DNA of 64,000 nt, from contig JAEQBH010000651.1 in the NCBI GenBank assembly GCA_016808115.1, positions 1,178,001 through 1,242,000 of the forward strand, written 5' to 3'. This DNA comes from Tetrastigma voinierianum (Eukaryota; Streptophyta; Magnoliopsida; Vitales; Vitaceae). The notes beneath the pieces were generated by a model that was given only the letters and a program-made list of their open reading frames with translations, was not told the origin of the DNA and did no database searches. A program made the translations under genes and the position numbers. Shown here piece by piece: positions 46,967 to 58,345 of this stretch (position 1 is the first letter of the stretch; each line of letters opens with the position of its first letter).

Positions 46967-48567
46967 TGATTAGTACCCAAAAAGTGCTATTTTGAGCCCT
47001 ATATCAGATAGGTTTTGAGTGCTTTTTGCGCACTAATCATGTCAATAAGGCCAATTGAAGTGTTCAGGTCTTCTTAGTATCACTTATTCCATTTAGAGGT
47101 TGGTTTGGTCAAGCTAAGTGTGCTTCAAGGCACTCGGGAGTTCAATATCGAGATATATGCTTAACCATGAAGATCGAACTCCATTTATCTGCCTTCAAAC
47201 ATACAAGATTCAATGAAGGAATGAAGGCAAAGTGATGAAATGATGCAAAAGAGGAGAGCATTAGGGCATTGTAGTGAAGAGTTAAAGACCTGCAGAAATC
47301 CCTCGCTTAAGATTGCGAAAAATTTCTAGGATTGCAATTTTCGCGAATCCTAGCTTAAATCGAGAAATTTCACTAGGCTTCAAAATTCCTTTATGCACTG
47401 CTCCTAGCGAAGCTTACACACTTTCGCTACTTTAAAATTTCAAGGTGAGAATAAATTTCGCTAAGCTAGCGAAATTGCCAATGCCTAGCGAAATTCTCCG
47501 ATTTCATAGTTCAGGCAATTCTCATTACCTAGCTAAATTTTCATACTTAGCTTAAATTTTCGCTACTCTAGCGAAATCAGATTTCAAATAAATTTCCCCT
47601 CGCCTTGTCATCCTTTTGTAATTAATGCAACCACTCTATTTTGGTGTATTACTCTTGTCCCTTATATTAGCCAAAATGTTAGGCTTTCTTATTCACTGGG
47701 TGGCCTATAAGCCCCCCAAATTGTAACCCTACAACTGGAAGCAATCTTTTGCACAATTCTTCACCATAAACATCTCTCAAATTTTCATTTGAGGTTTTGC
47801 TTTCTCTCTCCTCTTCTCTCATTTTTTCTAGGCTGCCAAACAACCCTCTATATTGACAACCTCAAGAGATGTTTCGTTTCCTTAGTTATGAAGGTAGCTA
47901 GCTTGATTATGGGGGCAACAGAGGTCATTCTCATGTGTTGAATGCTGCTGGTGTACTGTATTTCAGTGGCTCCCATCTTCAAACTAGGGGTTGAATATCA
48001 TTTAATGTCATTACTTTTGGCCAATACTTACCATGCTTTAGGATACAAGGCATGCTTATTGCTAGATGTGCTGTTGTTCTTTAGATGGCCTTTACGAGCC
48101 ACTCGGAAATATATTTGATCAGCCAGGTTTCAAACTAAAAGGGCAGATGGTGCGCATTTGTATTGACTCAAATAGAGTGATTCTTAGGGTTAGTTTTCTA
48201 GCTAAACAAAGATCCCAAGTATGGCTTGGACTATAGGTTGCTCGCTATGATGCGAGGATAAAACCCGAGGACACTTGTTAACCCTATGTTGTCAAGCTTA
48301 GTGACCTAAACCTTCAAAGTTACCTTTTCTCACCTCACTTTCGCTTTACAATTAATCATCAATAAAACAACTCACACTGCTTAAACAAAACTAAAACTAA
48401 AATTAAAAGCCTCACCTTTTCAACACCGATGCAAGTCATTCATAGGATGAAACCCATCCCGTGTTCGACCCTAGACCGCCATACTGCAAAGAGCTCGACT
48501 ACCACAGCAGGAGGAACTTAGGATATAAATTTGTTGATTCCTGATCACCCTACTGCGCACCGAATCA
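46967..48567 (+). repeat. Family-1 solo LTR L8 with target-site duplication GTTGT
   Basis: This is a 1601-bp plus-strand LTR starting TGATTAGTACCC and ending GCACCGAATCA. It is flanked by perfect 5-bp duplications GTTGT (46962-46966 and 48568-48572). It has the palindrome array at 47280-47590, TATAAG at 47706 and the conserved 3' block at 48430-48567. With no internal sequence, it is what remains after LTR-LTR recombination, and it fixes the true ends of the family-1 LTR. Confidence 0.92.
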
Positions 48568-48572
48568 GTTGT

Positions 48573-48890
48573 CTCACTTCAAAGGAACTCAACCCATTCT
48601 ATTAAGACTTGGCGTACAATAGTGTTCTTCACTTAGTATTATTTTATTCGCTTTTTCCAATCATCTTAATATCGGAGTTCAAATAGTAAGGATCTGAATA
48701 GTCGGGTAGTTGGTTTTATGATTCATCCTCAATCCTCGTGGGAACGATATCTAGACTTAATGAAAATCCACTTTTATTACTAGTATGATATGTGCACTTG
48801 TAGTGATGATGACCAATCAAAATCTTTAATGAATCCAGTTTACAAAAAAATGACAAACCCATATTTTCATCACATTTTGGCCAACAAGTT
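48573..48890 (+). repeat. 3' part of an LTR of another element
   Basis: This non-coding DNA ends just before a tRNA-Asp-type primer site. It contains TCGTGGGAACGATATCTAG and ACTAGTATGATATGTGCACT, the type of sequence found near the 3' end of many plant LTRs. It may be the far part of the element interrupted by L8. Confidence 0.4.
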
Positions 48891-48892
48891 TT

Positions 48893-49100
48893 TGGCGCCA
48901 TTTCCGGGGATTAGATAATAGTCCTTGGTAGTAGTTCCATAAATTTGTATATATATGAGATCTTGTTTGTCCACTGGTCTATCTATATCACAAATCGGTC
49001 AACAAGTGTTTGGCATCGTTGCTGAGGACTAGATAATAGTCCTTTGGTGGCAGAGTCATAACTTTGTTTGAACAGTTTGGTCTATATAAAATCGGTCTAA
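48893..49100 (+). repeat. Tandemly duplicated primer-binding-site region
   Basis: TGGCGCCATTTCCGGGGA (48893-48910) is a tRNA-Asp-type primer site. It recurs as TGGCATCGTTGCTGAGGA at 49011-49028, each followed by CTAGATAATAGTCC or close variants. The two units are offset by 118 bp, so LTR-end plus primer site was duplicated in tandem and both copies have decayed. Confidence 0.6.
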
Positions 49101-51568
49101 CAAGGAAGTGGACCAGTTTTACCATATATACATTTTCGAATACTATAGAAATAAATGCCACATAATCATTTCTGATAAAGAGGGCCCACCGTTTTGTCAA
49201 TTAACACTTTCATTCAATATGGTATGTATGTCCTTTCAACATTATCATTTACAAAACATTATCAGAGTTCATCTCCACAAATTAAATAATATTTTCTTCC
49301 CATGAAAACTTATACATTTTTTGTTTCATTACAAAAAGGATCAAATAATGTCATGGGATGAAATGTATGCATGAGACGGAACATTTACTTATACTCCGCA
49401 CGATTCAATCATGACTAACTCTGGTCTTTTGCTTGTCCCTAGTCACTGCACTGCAAGGGAGGATAAAACAACGCGCTAAGAACTTTCATGTTTAGTGGTT
49501 CTATGCAATTCTCTTCATTTCCAATTAAACACAAATATGCAAAGCCTTTTCAAACAATGTTTTAGCACAATTTTAAATAGTCCATGCAATATACATTATA
49601 TATATGTGCTTATTTCCACATAATTTTCATTTGCAAATCATTTGATAACTTCAAAGTATACAATTTCATATGCAATATTTCATTCGAAACTCAAATCATG
49701 CATTTCACATTTACTATAATTTTTCCCTTAAACTAATTTAAACTATTTCTTTCTTGCCTAGGATACTGCACCCATTCGCACGGTCCAAATTGGCGAGGCT
49801 AGTAGAAAAACATTTTATAACACAAAGACAATCCTACCGGGTCGACTAGTTATTTAAAAAATCATCAGGTGTACACTACCGATACCGTCTCTGCTAGGGT
49901 TATGGATCGGTATGCCACTTATATTTACTTCGTTTCACAAGATCGCTTAGTTTGACCCTTATTGGTATACCAATCTATCCCTTAACTCGAATATGACTGA
50001 CAACATTCTATTATGGGCATTAAAACTCAGTCATAGTAATTTACAATGTTTTATATGGCATTTATACCTAAATAATACTTTTGATGCTCATGCACTTATA
50101 TAATGCATGAAATCAATTTTTCCAAATCGCTTAAACAAATCCATATGCATTTTGAAAACGATTCAACCAACTACTCACAAAACTTGAAAATCAAAGTTTC
50201 CTGCCACCAACCCTTAATCCATCACAATTAGAGAAAATACACTTGGTTTATTTAGGTTTCTAGTTAGTGGTTGTTTCTACCCAACTTCCTTCATAAAATA
50301 TTCTAAACAAATGATTGGCATTTTACCCAACTTCCTTTAAGTTTATTGTTCCCCTATAAATCTATTTTATTCAGAAATTTGAATCATTCAATTCGAAGCA
50401 CTGAAACTCAAGATATGTTCAAAACAACCAGGACTACTCTATTTTCAAAACATAACCAGAATTTACCCGAAAATAGAGCTTCACTTTGACAAATTTTTTG
50501 GTCCAATGGGTTCAAAATTGGAATACCCTTATTTCAAGGAGATGTGTTCTCTTATAAGTCTAGTTTACCCAGAAATTTGAATCACTCAATTTGGATGAGT
50601 GAAACTCAACTTATGGCCTAAATACCAAAATTGTTCCAAAACACCAAACTCCGCACTTAAACCCGAAACTGCACTTGCCCGAAACAAGAGCCTCACTTTG
50701 ACAAATTCTCTGGGAGTTCATTGGGATCCAAATTTGAATATTGACTTATTTCTGCATTTGTTCTCCTGTAAGTCTGGGGCTTACCCAGAAATTCAATCAC
50801 TTCTAATTTGGATGAGCGATGGCCAAAACAAAAACACGTTTTTTAAAATTTTCGACAAAGATCTCCCCCAAAAGCCAACATTTCCTTTTTTAACATTTCC
50901 TTTATACAAAAATCTTCAAACCAATCCTAACTCCAAAAGAACTTTGAAACTTAACTCCAAAAAACAACCCCAAAACTGATCTACAACCATTTAAAATTAA
51001 TTTATTCCGATTCGGGGTTTTCATCAAACCTTAAACACAACATTGGGTATAGTGGTTAGTTTTGTACCTTAATCTCTTTCTTTCACTTCCTTCTTCTTCC
51101 TTTCTTCTTTGTTTGGCCTCAAATCCTTGGAGAAGCACAAAGCCAACTTAGTCTCCTCTCTCACTCTCTCAACCATGCCCCAGTCTCCTCACGTGAAGAT
51201 AGGCCCAAATGAGAAATGCTATTCAAAGACCACTCAGTCTTAACTCAAAACCTTTACTTTCAGCCTTTGCTCAAGCAAGCATTATTTCCTCATTTCTCTC
51301 TTTTCTCGCATTTTTTAATCCTTCTTTTTCTTTCTTTTCATTTCTATTCAACTTATTACCCTTCTTCTATTTTGGAACATACACTTCTCATTTATGACCC
51401 TTAGGTCCTCATTTTGACATTTTACCGATTTAACCTTAATTCTTTTATAATTTTCGAGTTTTATCATTTTTTTTCTTTAACAATATAAATTCCGAAAAAA
51501 TACAATTTAACTTATTTTATACCCTAAACATGTTATAAAACTGCTAGGTTATGTTTAGGGCGTTACAC
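49101..51568 (-). repeat. Chromovirus-like LTR region (TGTAACGCCC start)
   Basis: No convincing gene lies here. On the minus strand the right edge reads TGTAACGCCCTAAACATAAC from 51568, the characteristic start of many plant Del/Tekay chromovirus LTRs. The region down to about 49320 is AT-rich and LTR-like. Positions about 50330-50830 hold three diverged copies of a unit of roughly 170-220 bp containing 'TACCCAGAAATTTGAATCA' and 'CACTTTGACAAATT'. The left boundary and primer site were not found. The short open stretches at 50599-50979 and 51209-51404 are within this repeat. Confidence 0.5.
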
Positions 51569-51605
51569 AATGTATGGTAGGGAGCCAGTGAAGAGAGAAT
51601 AGGAG

Positions 51606-52349
51606 TTGTTGAAGAATGCTACTCCCTTCAAGATGGCTTCCATGGCAAGCGATTCTTTCTCTGCTATGCATGTATTTAGTCTCTTGAATTGTTTTGCTTA
51701 TATTTTTGTATCATCTGTGCAGATGAGTGTATTCAGCGCATACATGACCAAATACTGCTATATGCAGCAGCACCATTTGAGTTGTCTATCTCATTTTCAT
51801 GAGGGTTCTCAAGCGTTGTACAACAAAGTGCATGTGGAATTACGAGTGCTTGAGCTGGAGAAAGCCTTACTTTAGTTGGCTGAGATCCTTAAGGAGAATG
51901 CCGCTTAGGCCGCCAATGTGAAGAGAGTGAGGAAGTTAGAGGTCAATGAGGTCGATGTGGTCGAATTAGAGAAGACCATTACCCAACTTCGCAACATTCA
52001 CCAAGCAGAGTTAGAGAGGAAGGACGCCTTCTATGAGGCAGAGAAGGCAAGGGTTGCCATGGAGTTGTAGGCTTCTTACAATGCTAAGTTACCCGAGCTG
52101 TATGTGCAATAATTTGAGGTCGGTTATTAGGAGGGCTATGCCGAGGCTGAGCGTGTTGCGGAGGGGGTATGCGACTAACCCATGGAAGACGTTGCCCAGC
52201 CCAACTATTTAGGGGAGGCACAGGCTCAACAAGAACCCTTGGGCGGGGGGGCGTTCGAACTCGTAGGTGAGGGAAAGTTTAGTGCGAGACCAGACGTTGT
52301 GGTTGATCCCTCAGCTAAAGCAAATGTCCAACTAGTTCCCCCTTCTTGA
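51606..52349 (+). pseudogene. Antisense accessory ORF of the Tat element (coiled coil, six in-frame stops)
   Basis: One continuous reading frame of 248 codons is broken only by six stops (51873, 51906, 52068, 52110, 52128, 52176) and ends at TGA 52347. Readable segments include HVELRVLELEKALL, VRKLEVNEVDVVELEKTITQ and RKDAFYEAEKARVAMEL (coiled coil), and EGYAEAERVAEGV. It lies antisense to, and downstream of, the minus-strand Tat pol. This is where Tat-lineage retrotransposons carry an antisense accessory ORF related to the 'putative gypsy-type transposon' family. The N-terminal half is missing, cut off by the LTR edge at 51568. The absence of frameshifts sets it apart from its neighbours. 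Confidence 0.6.
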
Positions 52350-52499
52350 ATTGTAACGTACCTAACCGTGGAGGGATGTGCCTAGTGGATGCTGTCATTT
52401 TGAATGAAATCATCTTATCTTAATTGAATCTTTTCTGTGTTTTTACTACCTCACTAATTTTTGAAATTACTAAGGACGCATTGCTTGAGGTTTAGGGCT

Positions 52500-53045
52500 T
52501 GTGAAGGCTATTCATTCTTAGTTACGAACCTCTTAGAGGTTTAGGCTACCCAAGGTCTAAGGTTGTCGAGGGATAGTTTCCATAAGAGAAGTGACCTTTT
52601 TTGGACTTAGGCTACTCGAGGTTAAGGACCTTCGAGGACTAGCTTCCATAGGAGAAGTGGCCTTTTGGGGCTTAGGTTGCCTAAGGTCTAGGGCCTTCGA
52701 GGGCTAGCTACTATAATCAAGGTGGCCTTTTAAGGCTTAGGCTGCCCGAGGCCTAAGGTCGTTGAGGGTCAGCTGCCATAAGCGAAGTGACCTTTTTGGG
52801 ACTTAGGCTACCTAAGGGTAAGAACTATCGAGGGCTAGCTGCCATAGGCGAAATGTTCTTTTGGGTCTTAAGTCGCACGAGGTCTAGAGCCATTAAGGGC
52901 TAGCTGTCATAGGCAAATGGGCCTTTTACGGGGCTTAGGTTGCCCGAGGCTAAGGGCCGTCACAGGCTAGCCGCCATAGGCGAAGTAGCCTTTTAAGGCT
53001 TAGGATGCTCGAGGTCTAGGGTTGTCAAGGGCTAGCTACCATATG
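52500..53045. repeat. 65-66 bp minisatellite, about eight copies
   Basis: The marker TAGGCTRC or a close variant recurs at 52542, 52608, 52673, 52738, 52804, 52869, 52936 and 53001, giving a period of 65-67 bp. The unit contains CTTAGGCTGCCCGAGG, CGAGGGCTAGCTGCCATAGG and CGAAGTGGCCTTTT. It lies between Tat pol and the antisense ORF, in the 3' untranslated part of the element. Tandem repeats are known to arise there in Tat/Ogre elements. Confidence 0.9.
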
Positions 53046-53239
53046 CAATAATTGGAGATAAATATGTGTTTGATTGGAGAAAAATTCCGCAATCTTTTAT
53101 TCAACTTCCTTGGTAATCGAGGTTCAACAGAAGCAATGGAAAGGATTACTAGAAATATATTTTTAAATAAACCGAGTTCCAAGGGTAGGGTTCAATTTTT
53201 GCTCAAGGAGATTGTAGTCTGTAAGCACCATTTGATCCT

Positions 53240-54335
53240 TAATTGAGGATTATGTAGGGACCTTCCCAATTTGGCTTAAGTTTCCCTTCTTCAAAAGTGC
53301 GTTGGAGAACGAAGTCGCCATTCTTGAAATCCCTTGGTTTGATGAGCTTGTCTTTCTTTCGAGAGGGTTGATGCTAATATTCGATCATTCGAACCGCGGC
53401 TCAATCTCTCTTCTCCTTGAGCTCGTTTAATTCTAGTGCGAGTTTAGTGGTGTTGTCTATGCGTAGAACGTTCAATCCGGATTCTACTAGGATCAGAGCC
53501 TTAGCCCCGAAGGCTAGGGCGTAGGGAATTTCTCCGGTAGGTTGTCTTGGTGTTGTGCAATAGGCTTAGAGTGCGATTGGCAACTCGTCTACCAACTTTC
53601 CTTTAGTTGACATCAGTCTCTTCTTTAGGTAGCTGAGTAGTGTTTTATTTGTAACTTCGGCTTGGCCATTTGATTGGGAGTATCAAGGCATGGAATGGAT
53701 AGTTTGGATTCCGAATTCTACACTAAACTGCTGAAAAGGCCTACTAATGAATTACAATGCGTTGTTCAAGACGGTAGCATGCAGGACTCCAAACAGACAT
53801 ATGATATTCCGTTGAAATAACTATTATAGGTGACTCACCTTTATTTTCCCATAGGGTTCAACTTTCGCCCCTTTTTTATATAATCGGTTGCAACAAGAAG
53901 GAACTTTCTTTGCTCGGTGGCTTGAAGTAATGGTTCTACGATATCGATTCCCCACATATAGAAGGCCATGGACTAGATATTGAATGGAGTACAGTGGTCT
54001 AGGCATGAATGACATTGCCAAACTTTTGACAAGTATCATAACTTTTGACAAAATGTTTTGATTCCTATTTCATCGTTAGCTAGTAAAACCCTGTCATAAT
54101 CCTGTGACATAACGACCGTCCATCAATGTGGGTGCTGCAAATGCCTCCGTGTACTTGCTCAATAATGCTCTTGGTCTCGTCCAATGGAACGCATCTTTGG
54201 TATGGGCCTGAAAATGATTGGTGGCACAAAACAACATTTATTAATGCATACCTGGTTGCTCGAGCTTTTATTCTAGTGGTGGCTTTTTTTTTTCCTCGGG
54301 CAAAAATTCATTTTTCAAATAGCTAGAGATTGACA
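53240..54335 (-). pseudogene. Tat-lineage integrase remnant
   Basis: This is an integrase read right to left. The zinc-finger remnant is near 54030-54130. The core start FYMWGIDIVEPL carries the first catalytic aspartate (about 53945-53985), followed by FLLVATDYIKKGAKVEPYGK. After frame breaks come the equivalent of SNGQAEVTNKTLLSYLKK (about 53610-53660), VDELPIALYAYCTTPRQPTG (53540-53600) and a C-terminal domain ending PNWEGPYIILN (53240-53280). The T-T-P-R-x-x-T-G-E-x-P block is typical of Tat integrases. Several stops and frameshifts are present. Confidence 0.75.
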
Positions 54336-54344
54336 GCATCCATG

Positions 54345-54840
54345 AATCACTGATTCAAGTGTCAGCTATAAGGATCGCCTCATCAAAAATAGAGGGATGT
54401 GACATGACATTCAGTTCCATGTGGCAAGGATATAAGGCGCTTGAAGCTAGATTTGCAAGGACGTTGGCCATTCGATTGTCTGATCTTAGGATTTGGAAAA
54501 CTTTGCAAATTGAGCTACCAGGGAATGTGTGATAGCTAAATATTGAGCCATTCACTCATTCTTAGCCTCATACTCACCACGAATTTGGGATGCCACCAAC
54601 TATGAGTCACAACGAAGTTCTAAGTTTGAGATGGAGAGCTCTTTGGTCATTTGAAGACCGAGTAGCATAGCTTTGTATTCGACTTCGTTGTTTGAGATAG
54701 AAAATGAATACTTAACTATCTGGGCAATAGGCAAGCCCTCTAGGGACTGCAATACCATTCCTGCTCCCTTTCTACTACTTTGAAGGAACCACGTTTCTGG
54801 GGCAGATTCACAACAGCTTCACTCGATAACATCCCGCATG
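54345..54840 (-). pseudogene. Tat-lineage RNase H remnant
   Basis: This RNase H domain reads right to left. It has FSISNNEVEYKAMLLGLQMT (about 54650-54710) with the catalytic glutamate in N-N-E-x-E-Y, then LELRCDSQLVVGG with the catalytic aspartate. After a break comes VFQILRSDNRMANVLANLAS, carrying the last catalytic aspartate, at 54440-54500. The N-terminal aspartate region near 54780-54830 is degraded. Stops separate the parts. Confidence 0.75.
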
Positions 54841-55769
54841 TCCGACATTCCTGTATTAACTTGAAAGCACTCACCATTAATAGCCTATCTCAGGTGATAC
54901 ACCATGTCGAGTTTGCTCAAATCTCGTTTCAAGATTCTTCCTAATGCTTATGGCTTGTGTATTATGGCTTTAATCAGGTAGCTTGTTAGGATGATTATGG
55001 TGTGAGCATGAAAGTAGAGGCGTAGCTTCATAGCTGCCATTCTAAGTGCCAACGTGATTCGCTTGAAGAGAAGTGATCAGATCTCAAGATTCATAGTAGA
55101 TTTCATAAAGCATACCTGTTTTTTCCTACCACGACGTCCCGCCCCTACCTAGGTCGCCACTGCGGTTAATTACCCCACAGTAGATAAAGCTTAATTTTTC
55201 AAATGTGTCAGATATACTGTAGGGGAATACATATAATATTTGATGTGTTTGAAAGCCCTCCACTCAGACCCTAATTTCCAATAGGTTTTTCTGCAAGCTC
55301 TTAAGAGTCACAAGACGACCAAAGAACTGGAGAAGAACCTGTTCAACGTTATCAATTTTCCTATCAAAGTTTGTATTTGATTATGATTTTTAGGAGGTTA
55401 CATATGGAGGAAGGTTGTGGAATGTTCGGGATACATTTCTATTCCTCTTTTCCTCACCAAAAATCAGAGGAACTTCCTGGATTCAATCACAAAGGCGCAT
55501 TTGTCAGGGTTCAACCGTAGGTGGTGTAATCTCATGAGTGAAAAACCTCATGCAGGTAGGCAAGATGGTCTTCATGGGATTGTGATTTGATAAACATATC
55601 ATCTATATATACTTCCATTGACTTTCATAGCAGGGGCCTGAACATGCGAGACATCATGCGTTGGTAAGTTGCCCCGACATTCTTAAGGCAAAGGGAATGA
55701 CATTGTAGCAAAGATATATTGGTGGTTATGGCATGTCAAGGCTTCACAAGGGAACATAGGAATTTGATT
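54841..55769 (-). pseudogene. Tat-lineage reverse transcriptase, C-terminal part
   Basis: The RT palm is recognisable at 55560-55740. The block around YNVIPFALR leads to SMEVYIDDMFIKSQ, which contains the catalytic Y-I-D-D, and then HEDHLAYLHEVF. The region 54841-55550 is the frame-broken thumb/connection. The N-terminal half is displaced to 57383-57640 by a solo LTR inserted just before this part. One stop lies immediately upstream of the active-site strand. Confidence 0.75.
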
Positions 55770-55774
55770 ATAAC

Positions 55775-57377
55775 TGATTCGTACACAAAGAGCTGAGCTA
55801 AAATCAACAAAATTTATATACCTGTTCTCCTACCGCCGTGAGTCGCTTACTGCGATAGTGGTTCAGGTCGTAACACTGGATGGGTTTTCATCCTAAGAAT
55901 GATTTGCATAAGTGTAAAAGGTAAGGCTTTTATTTGACTTTTGATTTTTGTTTCAAAACAAGGAAAGTAGTTTAACTGCTGAGAAATTGTAAAAACTGAA
56001 AGCAGTAAAATTAACTTTGGAAGATTTCAGTCACTAACTGATATCGTGAGGGCAAACAAGTGTCCTTGGGTTTTATCCTCGCGTTATGACAAGCAACCCA
56101 TAGTCCTAGCCATAACCTATCTATGTTTAACTAGCAAACCTCACCCTAAAACAACTCCTGCCTGAAAGTTAACACAGTAACATGCATCTATGGTCTCTTT
56201 ACGCTTGAAACCCTAACATAAATATCATTTCAAAGTGGGCTCAAGACTATCTAAAACCACAAGACATCTAGCAATAAGTATGCACTGTATCCCAAAGCAT
56301 GGTGGGTATTGGCCAAATCAATAACATTCAATGCTATTCAACCCTATTTGAGAATATGTATTACAAACACAAGACTCGTGAGCTTTAATACAAGAGGACA
56401 ACCTCGCATATGCCCCACCACCAAGCTAGCCTCTTCCTCTTCAAAGAAAGAGGCTTAGGGCCAAGCATCTCTTGAGTCACTATCCCCAAGAGGTGTTTCG
56501 CAGCCAAGAAAATAAGGGAAAGAGGAGAGAGAAGAGAGAAAACCAAACCCTAACTAAGCCGCATGAGATATTTATTTACAAAAATAAAACTGCTAAATTG
56601 TTTTCAATTTTGTTTCTAGGGTTATAAAATGAGGCTGGTATAGGCCACCCAATGTATGAAAATACCATAAAGCCTAACAATTGGCTAAATTTAGTATCAA
56701 GGAGAATACACCAAAAATTGAAGCCCGCTTTGGCATTAATTACAAAAGTACATTGGCACTTCATAAGACATACAAATTTCCTTCTCGCTTAGGCAAATGA
56801 AAATTCCTCGTTAGCTACGTAAAATTTCGCTTAGCTAGCTTAAATCACCAAGAGATAGCGAATCAGAATTTTCGCTTAGAGTGCTGGCAATTTCGCCATA
56901 CCGAATTTTTGTGAGTAGCGAAAATGCAAAATTTCGCTAGGAATAGCTTAGCTTAAAATTTGGTCTAACGAAATTGACAATTTCGCTTAAGATTGCGAAT
57001 TTTCGCCATGTCAAGGATTTCAATCCCAATGAAATTTTCGAATTCAGCGAAATCCCGAATTGGTCGATCTTTCACCGCTTGCCTCCCGTCCCTACTCGCA
57101 TAGGATTTTTCTTCACTTTGCCTTCATCCTCTCTTTTGATTTGGTATGATTGATGGTTGACACCAATCTAATCTTTCCATGATCCACTATATGTTCCCGA
57201 TATCGAACTCCCAAAGTACGCCAAAACCCGCAAAACAACCAAAAATAACTCTAAACGCATATGAAACTAAGAAGACTTGAACACTTCAATTGGCATAAAT
57301 GACATGATTAGTGCGCAAAAAGCACTCAAAACCTAGCTAATATAGGGTTCAAAATAGCACTTTTTGGGCACTAATCA
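55775..57377 (-). repeat. Family-1 solo LTR L7 with target-site duplication ATAAC
   Basis: This is a 1603-bp LTR in minus orientation, TGATTCGTAC…GGGCACTAATCA. It is flanked by perfect 5-bp duplications ATAAC (55770-55774 and 57378-57382). The palindrome array is at 56770-57060. Removing the LTR and one duplication restores continuity of the Tat RT frame across the junction, so both insertion point and LTR ends are certain. Confidence 0.95.
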
Positions 57378-57382
57378 ATAAC

Positions 57383-57640
57383 CCGAGTAGGCGTCTAAGA
57401 AATACAACAGTTTGTGTGCAGCGATGTGTCCACTATTTGGTCTATCAGGGGCAAGGGGAATTTATCTTTCAGGTAGGCATCGTTGAGGTAGGAGTAATAG
57501 ACACAAACAAGCTATTTTCCCTTTTTCTTGGGGACGACTACGACATTGAATAGCCATTTGGGATACTGAATCTCTTGAATAAAACCTGCCGCAATGATCT
57601 TGTCAACTTCCTTCTTAATTACTTCGCAACGTAGGAGATG
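57383..57640 (-). pseudogene. Tat-lineage reverse transcriptase, N-terminal part
   Basis: On the minus strand, EVIKKEVDKIIAAGFIQEIQ followed by YPKWLFNVVVVPKKKGK (57520-57635) is the conserved RT start of Tat elements. The frame continues, with a break, to the D-A-Y-S-G motif that abuts the solo LTR at 57383-57420. Positions 57641-57840 are a degraded linker to protease. Confidence 0.8.
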
Positions 57641-57840
57641 GAAATGCCTTAACTTCTGTTGTATCTGTTTGTGTCCTTTCTACAGATTGTGTTGGTGTTG
57701 TGCCATAGTAGGGGAGATGCAGGGCATATCATTATGTGACCAAGCAATATCAGAATACTCCTGTAAAAGTGATAAGAAAGATTAAACTTCTTTTAGTGCG
57801 GAGGTTCTGAAGACTAACTCGTCAGTCACTGACCAACAAG

Positions 57841-58345
57841 GATGAAGTTATAGGCGTTCCCGCCACTCTAGAGTCGCTGTTCGCTTGCCGGCCTCGGAAA
57901 TGTCATTTCATTCGATGGCTAATCTTTGTCGCCGTCAACCACAACAAGGTCTAACCGCTGGTCTCCTTGAGATCAATCGCCTACTCCGGAGTTAGAAAGC
58001 TTAATACCTGGGTGGCAGGACACAGTGGCCTTCATGGCATGAATCCAAGTGCGCCCCAATATGGCGCCAGGTGAGGGTTCCATCATTACCAGAATGGATG
58101 AGGCAAATAAACCACTGCTACCGGAAGTACTATCTCCTAAAGCGAGGCAATCAGCATTTCGTTGAAGCCAACTAACAATCTTCCTAGATTTTGGAGGTTA
58201 TCAGGTTTATACCCCAATCAAAGCAAAGCGGGGAGGTAGAGGAGGTCGGCGACACTTCCATGATTGACCAAAATGCTACCACAGTGGCATCCGACTTCAA
58301 GGTCGATGATCATCACGCATGAGGTGTAGATAGCTGTTCCGCGGG
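57841..58345 (-). pseudogene. Tat-lineage aspartic protease remnant
   Basis: The minus-strand frame shows EVGCHCGSILVNHGSVADLL followed by YLPALL (about 58210-58310), then GRLLVGFNEML and PGAILGRTWIHAMKATVSCH (57995-58080). This is the layout of Tat retropepsins. At the catalytic triad the expected aspartate is histidine (N-H-G-S), so this copy would be inactive even without its frame breaks. Confidence 0.7.

Noticed and set aside
50599..51404. Open frames of 126 and 62 residues as small host genes
   Set aside because: They lie in the tandem repeats and T/C-rich sequence of a chromovirus-like LTR and show no domain or codon signature.
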